DNA of 14,619 nucleotides from NCBI GenBank assembly GCA_000787465.1, contig JSYX01000750.1:1-14619 (forward strand), read 5' to 3'. The notes below the pieces were generated by a model. The model saw only the letters and a program-made list of their open reading frames with translations. It was not told the origin of the DNA and made no database searches. This document shows positions 7,858-14,619 of the stretch, in pieces. Both the position numbers and the translations under genes were made by a program. Origin of the DNA: Thermomucor indicae-seudaticae. Taxonomy: Eukaryota; Mucoromycota; Mucoromycetes; Mucorales; Lichtheimiaceae. Each line of letters begins with the position of its first letter. Position 1 is the stretch's first letter.

Positions 7858-8844
7858 TTAACCGTCATGCTGCGTCTCCTCTCCTCCTGTTCTTTCTTCT
7901 TCATCATCGTCATCATCTTCGTTCTTCGTTTTATGCTCCTCGTCACCAACGTAAACTGCTCCAAACCCCAAACAAACACTATTCTCGTCCAGCTCCCAGC
8001 CGCACAAATGGCAGCGGACCCTAGGTCAAACAACAACAAAAATCAATGGGACTGGACACAGCAGGCTTTCTCTGCGCCTCCTTACTCGACAAAATCGAAA
8101 TCATCCATATCGTCGAGCTCCCTCAGCGGCGAGAGCTCCTGATTTGGAGATTCTCCAAAAAGCTGTTGGCTTTCTTCATATGTTGGCGGCTCGTCAAATA
8201 CTAAGCACCGCACAGCTTCAACTAAAATGTGCTTTGGCTTTATCTCCCATAATATAGAAACAGGTTCCTTTTTTGAACTCACCCCCTTGCTTCATGATAT
8301 AGGCTGCGACGTGACTTCCTTTATGCATAAAAGGCAAGCTCTCTGGACGTGCATCCAGTCGTTGGCACAGATGCCGCAAAACGAGTGCCCTAATAAATTA
8401 TTGGCAAAGGTCAACATAAAACACATTCCAAGATACACAACGAAAGCAGTCTCATCTACCACACTCCGGCTTCATGCGCCCACTGGCGAGAACATTCATC
8501 GAAGAACCTGGATCCGATCCCAGCCGGAGATGACTTCGAAAAAAAGGCGTAAGGTCAAATCAAGTCTTGATTACAGTTCTATTCGAAGGCTCTTACGTGG
8601 CCCCCACTTAAATTGAAAGACCGCAAACCCTTTGGTTTCGAACTATGCCCTTTTCTGACCACATACTTCTTTCCAATGCGTAGGTGTCGCTGTAAAACTC
8701 GTGACATATGGTGCATGTAAATGCTGCAGAATGGCTTTCAATATCAGCATCTGGTCGCCGGTAAAGTGACAAAATTTGGATATGTATACCTTGCTTTATA
8801 TGCCAAAGTTTGTGGTTGTCCAAAACGGAACAAGGAGCTGACAT
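7858..8844 (-). pseudogene. RING-finger E3 ubiquitin ligase-like gene, probably degraded
   Basis: Minus strand. The first RING half reads F-T-C-T-I-C-H-E-F-Y-S-D-T-Y-A-L-E-R, ending at a consensus donor (GTATGT, 8666). A 277-nt intron with a TTGAC branch-like site and acceptor ATTAG (8390) joins in phase to H-S-F-C-G-I-C-A-N-D-W-M...A-C-L-L-C, the second half. The third zinc ligand (Cys two before the His) is absent. The next junction works only with a poor donor (GTCACG, near 8318) or after a 1-nt shift. Then comes V-F-D-E-P-P-T-Y-E-E-S and an acidic stretch. A clean 65-nt intron (8021-8085, GTAAGG...CTAG, phase 2) leads to C-H-L-C-G-W-E-L-D-E-N, a Cys-rich tail and an Asp/Glu run, stop at 7858. 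The layout resembles CHFR/Dma-type RING proteins with a Cys-rich end; no FHA domain was found. RING certain, integrity doubtful, start uncertain. Confidence 0.55.
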
Positions 8845-9201
8845 GATAATACTGAAAAGAAATAGGAAGAGAGATGTGTAGAAAAAATTTCACCGAAAAT
8901 TCGGTTTAAATAATGCTTGTTACACAACGTAATCTCCTTCTTGGTTGCAGTAACGAAAGAATGTGGCTTATAGGATGCGTCTTTCCATAACAATAATGAA
9001 ATTAGCAACTTGATAACACTTTCGACCAGGTTTTACAGTCTTAATTAATTGTTGCATTGTATATAGACGGACGCTCATTGAGGTTTATTAAAAAAGGGGT
9101 CGTACTTCCGTGTTGATCCCTTCTTGACCGTGGGGTGTATTTTCTGGGCAATATGCTCGTTCAGGAATCGCTATAGATACACGGTGTCTGTTATTCTCGA
9201 A
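8845..9201. other. No recognisable gene
   Basis: AT-rich, with stops in all frames. A short minus-strand stretch at about 9100-9160 (reads A-Y-C-P-E-N-T-P-H-G) is too small to assign. Confidence 0.4.
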
Positions 9202-9854
9202 TCAATGAGTCGGTGATTCTTTACGATAATCTAAGCAGCCCAAAGGCACGCTGTAAACGGACATAAAAACAATTGATAGAAACGGGTTTCTTTCTCTCAC
9301 AATGAAGAGCAACGTTATCGTTTTGCCCATGAAAGCGTTCCTAGGAGAATCCGGATCCGTGACTTGTTTACACCGCTTTTGATTGCCTTCGGTACATGCA
9401 AAAGTCGCCATGGCGATAGCTGCCGTACCGTCAATAGCTGTTGTTGTCCATTCAGTGACCACTATCACATTCCTATTCTTATTCCGGCCGATGAGTCCAG
9501 GAAACATATAACCGTCAAATAACAATATCTCAGTCCGGCTCATAAACTCGATGCCACCAACAGGCTGGAAGGTTTCGGAGTCGCCCATTGGTTTGGAGCA
9601 TGGTCATCTGCAGGAATACGAATCCAAGTCTGTAGTGTTGTCTGACGCGTCCATTCTCTCACGGATGCCCTTGTTCCTTTGGAACAGCCGTCGACACGGA
9701 ACACAGTAAGCAAAGTATCCAATGCGTAATCGGTGTCTTCGTACCGTGACTGGCTTCCTGGTGAAAACGCACGACGGAACGACAGCACAACTACGTCCGT
9801 ATAAATGTGGGCCATGAGGATCTTAAACGGCGTCAAATATTGGCAAGAAAGCAT
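9202..9854 (-). pseudogene. Unidentified coding relic, weak class 3 lipase resemblance
   Basis: Two overlapping minus-strand frames, 9854-9540 and 9588-9202, probably one gene split by a frameshift near 9560. The first contains T-D-V-V-V-L-S-F-R-R followed about 30 residues later by D-G-C-S-K-G-T-R. That loosely recalls the strand-turn (V-x-x-F-R-G-T) and the later G-x-x-V-H-x-G-F block of fungal class 3 lipases, but the expected G-H-S-L-G-G nucleophile elbow is missing. The second frame has a hydrophobic segment (R-N-V-I-V-V-T-E-W) and two Cys. The lipase idea is weak; the coding character of the stretch is better supported than its identity. Confidence 0.3.
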
Positions 9855-10160
9855 ATCCTTCTACCTTGTAGACGCACTGACATAGATAGAGTAGTTGTCA
9901 GTAGCAGGAAGAAAGCAATAGAATGGATCTAAAATAGAAATATCCTATACACAGGTGCAATTGCCTTAGCATTGGTTCGTTCTTCTTTTTCTGCAATCTG
10001 GTTTCTCCTTCTATCCGTACGTATGGACAAGTAGAAGACAAGTTCAGAGAGCCTATCCGTCAACCCCGTACAAATGTGTCCACAGGAATAGCGTCTTCTC
10101 TTTCAGGATCGATTACCTGTACTGAACAATTATTTTAGTGATAATGCTGAGGAAACTTAA
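9855..10160. other. No recognisable gene
   Basis: About 300 nt of AT-rich sequence with frequent stops. No motif or repeat identified. Confidence 0.4.
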
Positions 10161-10460
10161 GGGAAATCCCTTTACCATAGTCGCGGCAACATAATAAATG
10201 AAAAACGTGGAGACCCTAAACATGGGGCATTGCCACATATATTTCAAACAAAAGAAAAAGACAATCCAGATGAGTATGTAAAAGAAGGACCTGAGCCTCC
10301 AGTACGCTATATCGTGACGGGACCTACGTCCGAGGATACCATCTTTTCCTTTATCAAGTGGATTATGGCGGGGAGACCTTTTTATGTTTTTTTTTGTGGC
10401 AATTTAGTAGGCTGCTGGGCAATGCTCAGAGGCAATAATAACATCACTTACTGCCTTTGA
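10161..10460 (+). pseudogene. Unidentified coding fragment
   Basis: A 99-codon plus frame stays open between stops but has no usable ATG near its start, as expected of an internal exon or a remnant. The first 70 residues are coding-like (charged, then P-E-P-P-V-R-Y-I-V-T-G-P-T-S-E-D and a hydrophobic F-S-F-I-K-W-I). The last 25 are Phe/Cys-rich and run through a T9 tract, which looks like read-through into non-coding sequence. Family unknown. It lies about 250 nt upstream of MAD1, so its 3' end borders the MAD1 promoter. Confidence 0.25.
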
Positions 10461-10712
10461 GGGGTTTCCTGAACTGAGCAATACGTGCTACTGGTAAACG
10501 ATGAAATTGATGCCCAAAAGAACAAAGACAGCTTAGTGGCCACGTTCTGTTGGGAATTTTGGGAAACAGAAGCACGTATCGATGTCGGTAAAGTTGTACT
10601 AATGGTACAATACACGCGCGGTTATCCAATAGGCAGGTTGCATGATCCATGATCTGTTCCCAATTTCAGCCCCAGCGGCGAAGCATTATTTCTTTTCTTG
10701 TGGTTTCCGAAG

Positions 10713-13280
10713 ATGGAGAAGAATCAGGTAAAATCACAGCGTGCGCGTGTGCATCAGGGACACTTTGATTGAGTTGGTGAGGATCACAGAGATCTCCCAG
10801 GCCGCATCCTTTTGGTCCCGACCTTTCTCATTGGGAAGGCTACGCGATTCCAGAATCTCTAAAGAAGGCGCTTATAGAAGAAGATGGTATTCGCCCCGCC
10901 ACGCGCCGATCGCGCTGGGCTGACTGACCGTGTTATTGATAGCCAAAACGAATGTAATCGCAAAAAAGATCGAAGAATTACGGCAGGCTCTGTCGACGGC
11001 CGAAATGGAACGGACCGTTCTCAAAAAGACAGCGGAAATCGAGCAAGAGCGTCTGAAAGACACGATTCGAACCTTGATTGATGAAAAAAACGCAAGTAGC
11101 CCTGAGTCCTTCCTTTTTCGTCAAGGAAAGAGGCTTATGTGTATCATAGGACGCACAAGAACGAGCGGTATACCACATGAAGAGTGCCGAGGAAGCCAAG
11201 ACGGCCTTGCAGCTCATAAAGTCCCAACACGCCGAAGAAATGGTACGGATGATGGTGTTCAAGGGCGATGCATATATCTAAACGGTTTTGGAACAGAAAA
11301 AGCTGCGGGATCAATTGGAGAGTGTCCGACGAGAGCAGAATATGTTGCATAATCAGCTTCAAGAGGCGCAGTCGTCCGAAAAGACTATCAAGACCATGCT
11401 AGAGTTAAAAGATGAACAAGAACGGACGAAAGTCACTGAATTGGAACAAGAGATCGTATTCTTGAAGGAACAGGTAATGTGATGGGGCGAGCGCGAGAAA
11501 GTGGCGATGGCTGACGCGTGCTACAAAAAGTGTGAGCTGCAAACCAAGTCGATATCAACGTTGAAGGAACAGGAAGTTCAACTGATCAATGAACTTAAGG
11601 AAGCCAATAACGAGCTTGCAAGGTTCAAGACAGCCGAATTTGATTCAAAATTGATGAGCGAGTTTGACGAACAATGGAAACGTATGTCATGCCAATTTTC
11701 AGTCTAGACAGCCAATACTAAAAGAGAGAGATATAGGACAAAGCAGTATGATCAACTCTCTGCAAGAAGAAAAGGGAAAACTCGAGGTCGAGTTGAATCA
11801 GTACAAAAACCATTTCAGGGACATGGAGGAACGTATCCGTGCCAAGCAAAACCTTGATTTACAGAGAAAGATACGCGAGGTGGAAGACCTGCGACAGAAT
11901 ATGACAAGGCTGGAAGCAGACAAAAAGAGACTTGAATATGAAAGAGAAGAATGGTAAGGACCATCCTGTAGGGAGAGACGATAGGGTTCTCATTCAAGGA
12001 TAAAAGGGCAAAGTACATGAAATCGGAAATCGGTGATAGATATGTCAGTCCTGCTGATCTCGTGGATCAACTTACACAAGAGAGAAAGATGGCTCGAGAA
12101 CAAGCGGCAGAACAACAAGAGCGTGCAGAATCATTGGATAGACAACTGAAACTGAAAGAGGACATAATACGCGATCACGAACACCAGGTAAGTAAAAAGT
12201 AGAAGAAACGGGGCGGTGAGTAGCGTATTGACTTGTGTGTTTCAAGATCCGCAAGTTACAGGAACGGATATCGCAACTGGAGAACATACAAAAGGAGGAA
12301 AAGTATAATCAACTCATGCTAAAGAAAGAACGAGACTTATTACTTGAAGAAAAAAATGTACTCGAAGAGCAGTTGCTGGTATGTATATAGATTAAGAGAA
12401 GAATTGCTGAGGCTTGTAACACCCTATCAGGACATCTGCCAAATCCAAGAAGCGGTGGCGACACAGAAAGAGGAACAAGACGAACAGAATTCTTTAACAG
12501 AGAGCCTATCGAAATTGAGGGGATTACTGAAAGAGTGGCAAGGCAAGGTACTCAAGCTGGAGAAGGAATTGCACGAAGCAAGATCTCGTGAGCCGTCGTC
12601 GGAAGCAGCACGGCCAAAAGAGCGGATATTAGAGCTGAAAGCCAACCCATTCTCGACAGAACGAGAATTAAGAGCCAAGTTGATTCGGGATCTTCAAGCA
12701 GAAGTTCAAGAACTACGACGGCAGCTGCTGCTAGCTGAAGATACCACAGTTACTGAATCAGATAGCAAGAAGCGAAAACGGGGAGAAGTAGAGCAAAAAG
12801 ACGAAAGCGAGGAGGAGGGTCAGGGCGTCTTGATCAAGATTCCACGTATCACTTTCGAGAACCTAAATGAAGAAATTAAGAGATTGAAAGAAACAGTTGC
12901 AAAGAAAGAGAAGCGGAACATGCGTCTCTTACAGGTTTGTTCTTTTGTCTGTATCTGTATACGAATACGGATTATTGACGCGGAGTGAAAAATAGGTGTG
13001 GAACGAGAAAGTGGATGAAATTAATCATACTATCCGCAACTTGTTTGGATATAGCTTAGAGTTTACAGAGGAAGCCACGTACGTCCATTCGACTTATATA
13101 GACAAGTCCAAGTTGAGCTTTGTGTTCAAAAAGGACGAGCAAGGTGCATTACGTGTGATGGGGACCGAAAAGGAAAAGTACATGCAAATATTCGATGGCG
13201 ACTACGAGACCTTTTTCAAACAAAGAAACAGCATACCCGGGTTCCTGAGTACAGTGACTCTGGAGCTCATGAATGATTAA
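10713..13280 (+). CDS. MAD1: Mad1, spindle assembly checkpoint protein
   Basis: Eleven exons: 10713-10727, 10790-10886, 10943-11091, 11150-11242, 11297-11473, 11531-11681, 11737-11953, 12007-12187, 12247-12378, 12431-12934, 12996-13280, giving 666 residues (fission yeast 676, human 718). Mad1 is a coiled-coil dimer that sits at nuclear pores and unattached kinetochores and converts Mad2 to its closed, inhibitory form. Seen: near-continuous coiled coil from about residue 30; W-A-K-Y-M...V-S-P-A-D-L-V typical of the family; the Mad2-interaction motif R-I-L-E-L-K-A-N-P (469-477); a KKRKRG basic patch (517-522); the R-L-K motif (555-557) that contacts Bub1 in other species; and the C-terminal RWD-like domain (573-666) with S-I-P-G-F-L-S-T-V-T-L-E-L. 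Introns are 52-62 nt. The third uses a GC donor, and the fifth contains an in-frame TGA. The 5' end (15-nt first exon) is the least certain part. Confidence 0.92.
11092..11149 (+). other. GC-AG intron 3 of MAD1
   Basis: GCAAGT matches the donor consensus of the minor GC-AG intron class, and the acceptor is ATCATAG. Only this choice joins L-I-D-E-K-N to D-A-Q-E-R-A-V-Y-H in phase 0, both in the coiled-coil frame. The GT four bases downstream (GTAGCC) would need the acceptor at 11159. Confidence 0.7.
11474..11530 (+). other. Intron 5 of MAD1, 57 nt with in-frame TGA
   Basis: GTAATG donor, GCTGACG branch-like site and AAAAAG acceptor. The length is a multiple of three and the flanking frames agree. 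Its own translation after the TGA (G-E-R-E-K-V-A-M-A-D-A-C-Y-K-K) looks like coiled coil, so an exon damaged by one nonsense change is the alternative. Confidence 0.55.
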
Positions 13281-13586
13281 TCGAACAATAATAAATATGT
13301 ACTGTCTCTTGCTTTGCGACAGTGTGTGGTATCAGAACAAGGCAGACGGTTACAAGAACCGTGGGCGCATTGGTAACTGTTGTACATCCTCCTTCTTGAC
13401 CCGAGGATCGGATCGATAAGACGACGTATCGAACATGAATCACATGAAGGATCAAGCAGGAAGAAGTAAAGATGTTTCCTGACCAATCATCGGGTTTGCG
13501 CTGTTCCAAAAATCGCGCTTTTGTTATGCTTTACGCGCGTCCTTCTGTTTTCTTCCTTTTTTCTTTACCCCACTCGATCTAGAACT
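13281..13586. other. MAD1-RPE1 spacer with MAD1 3' end and RPE1 promoter
   Basis: 306 nt. An AATAATAAATA polyadenylation-like signal begins about 7 nt after the MAD1 stop. The last 70 nt before the RPE1 ATG are pyrimidine-rich, as in many fungal promoters. Confidence 0.5.
13483..13487 (+). promoter_or_regulatory. CCAAT box upstream of RPE1
   Basis: GACCAATCA lies about 100 nt before the RPE1 ATG, a usual position for the fungal CCAAT-binding complex. No clear TATA box is present. Confidence 0.4.
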
Positions 13587-14462
13587 ATGCCGACCGCAAA
13601 AATTGCTCCATCCATGTTATCATCTGACTTTGCCAATTTGGCAGCAGAAGCCAAACGTATGGTAAAGAATGGTGCGGATTGGCTACACCTCGGTGAGTAT
13701 CTTGATACACCTCGTCGTTAGGAAACGGCAATTGACGCTCGAATATAGACGTGATGGACGGGTACGTACGTAATGAAAATGGTGATAGAAGAAGACAACG
13801 ACGATAAACTGAACGATGGACTTATTACTACAGCCACTTTGTTCCTAATATTACAATGGGTGCGCCAATCATTGCCTCGTTGCGTCCACACACGCAGGCC
13901 TACTTTGGTATGTATAAAAAACCGTAGACAAAAAAGTGGAAGGGGAGAAGTTAATGAGAAAAAAAAAGACTGCCACATGATGGTAAGCGAACCCGAACGA
14001 TGGATCGACGATATTGCCAAAGCCGGTGGCGAAATGTACTGTTTTCACATTGAAGCCACAGACGCACCACTGCGTGTCATCGAAAAGATCCATGCGGCGG
14101 GCATGAAGGCTGGTGTGGCCATTAAACCCAAGACTCCGGCCGAAGTCGTCATAAACGAAATTGGCGAGAAGGCCGACATGATTTTGGTAATGACGGTGGA
14201 GCCTGGCTTCGGTGGTCAAAAGTTTATGGCAGAATGCATGCCCAAGGTAGAAGCGTTACGCAAGAGGTACCCGGACAAGGATATCGAAGTGGACGGTGGA
14301 TTGTCGATGCAGACGATTGATACCTCAGCCGAGGCCGGTGCGAACGTGATTGTGGCTGGCACCGGTATTTTCAAGGCAGAAAAGCCGGATGAGGTCATTG
14401 CTGCGTTCAGGAACAAGGTCAATGCCGCCCAAGAAAAGAAACTGTGGTCCTCTTTTTCTTAG
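13587..14462 (+). CDS. RPE1: Ribulose-phosphate 3-epimerase
   Basis: Four exons: 13587-13692, 13749-13761, 13834-13907, 13969-14462, giving 228 residues, the normal size. The enzyme interconverts D-ribulose 5-phosphate and D-xylulose 5-phosphate in the non-oxidative pentose phosphate pathway, in the cytosol, and folds as a metal-dependent TIM barrel. Seen: I-A-P-S-M-L-S-S-D-F at the N-terminus; metal/catalytic residues H34 and D36 in L-H-L-D-V-M-D-G-H-F-V-P-N; H67 in D-C-H-M-M-V-S; the mobile loop M-T-V-E-P-G-F-G-G-Q-K-F; D173 in E-V-D-G-G-L; and the phosphate-binding end A-G-T-G-I-F-K-A. All four metal ligands are present and no lesion is seen. Introns are 56, 72 and 61 nt, all GT-AG. The start agrees with the family's usual N-terminus. 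Confidence 0.97.
13749..13761 (+). other. 13-nt micro-exon of RPE1
   Basis: Exon 2 of RPE1 encodes only D-V-M-D-G (parts of the first and last codons are shared with neighbours), including catalytic Asp36. Introns on both sides have good GT-AG ends, and the joined protein matches the family exactly. Confidence 0.95.
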
Positions 14463-14619
14463 AATGATAGAATAGAAACAATTTTTATGCAACTTGGGTT
14501 TTGTACGCCCGAAGAGATCGACGGGACCCATGCTTGACTTTTATATACTGTGTATTGATTGAACATTTGCGTCACTCGAAATACATTTTACATCAACTGC
14601 AAGCCGAATTTGCGCTACC
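14463..14619. other. RPE1 3' flank
   Basis: Non-coding, AT-rich. It probably holds the RPE1 3' UTR and polyadenylation site. No further gene starts before the window ends. Confidence 0.5.

Noticed and set aside
7836..8142. Plus-strand frames with a hydrophobic stretch near 7860-7960
   Set aside because: This is the complement of the GAT/GAA-rich acidic tail of the RING-like gene; the apparent membrane segment is an artefact of strand.
8608..8844. C2H2 zinc finger reading of F-T-C-T-I-C-H-E-F-Y-S-D
   Set aside because: The His pair is missing, while a GTATGT donor right after it and an in-phase H-S-F-C-x2-C exon downstream fit a RING finger better.
9100..9160. C-P-E-N-T-P-H-G resembling the RNA polymerase beta-subunit C-P-x-x-T-P-x-G motif
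   Set aside because: Only about ten residues, no flanking polymerase motifs, and a stop soon after; probably chance.
10978..12678. Minus-strand open frames across MAD1
   Set aside because: They lie opposite coiled-coil exons whose codon bias keeps the antisense open; no domain is seen.
13718..14531. Minus-strand open frames across RPE1
   Set aside because: They are antisense to an unambiguous, conserved enzyme gene.
1..14619. tRNA, rRNA, CRISPR or simple bacterial-type operons
   Set aside because: No T-loop/D-loop pairs forming a cloverleaf, no repeat-spacer arrays and no Shine-Dalgarno-linked gene runs; all recognisable genes have spliceosomal introns.

Overview
This looks like nuclear DNA of a filamentous fungus. 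Genes are broken by many short spliceosomal introns (13 of 47-73 nt in the three recognisable genes), spacers are AT-rich, and a TATAAAAG box and a CCAAT box sit upstream of genes. Intron density (ten in MAD1, three in a 0.9 kb RPE gene) and the presence of a TOE1-type deadenylase suggest an early-diverging lineage, with Mucoromycota my best guess. That placement is inference, because nothing in the window is diagnostic.

Layout: (1) 1-1290, no intact gene, with a frameshifted coding relic on the minus strand. (2) 1293-2755 minus, a three-exon TOE1-like DEDD 3' exonuclease with a CCCH finger, whose first catalytic Asp is Ala. (3) 3311-3613, an unidentified 100-residue ORF. (4) 3930-10460, about 6.5 kb of decayed coding fragments on both strands: a Cys-rich exon pair, a diverged ~115-135 bp repeat in two copies, a Snt2-like BAH-domain relic, a hydrophobic membrane-protein-like relic, several unidentified relics, and a RING-finger E3-like gene that appears degraded. 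No transposase, reverse transcriptase, LTR or terminal repeat was recognised. (5) 10713-13280 plus, an apparently complete eleven-exon MAD1 spindle-checkpoint gene with one GC-AG intron. (6) 13587-14462 plus, an intact four-exon ribulose-phosphate 3-epimerase gene with a 13-nt micro-exon carrying its catalytic Asp.

MAD1 and RPE1 lie head-to-tail with a 306-bp spacer and have unrelated jobs (mitotic checkpoint; pentose phosphate pathway). The window reads as two conserved housekeeping genes next to a gene-relic zone that ends in a TOE1-like gene of doubtful catalytic competence. No operons, tRNA, rRNA or CRISPR were seen. All exon models come from reading splice signals and frames by eye; no alignment or search was run.
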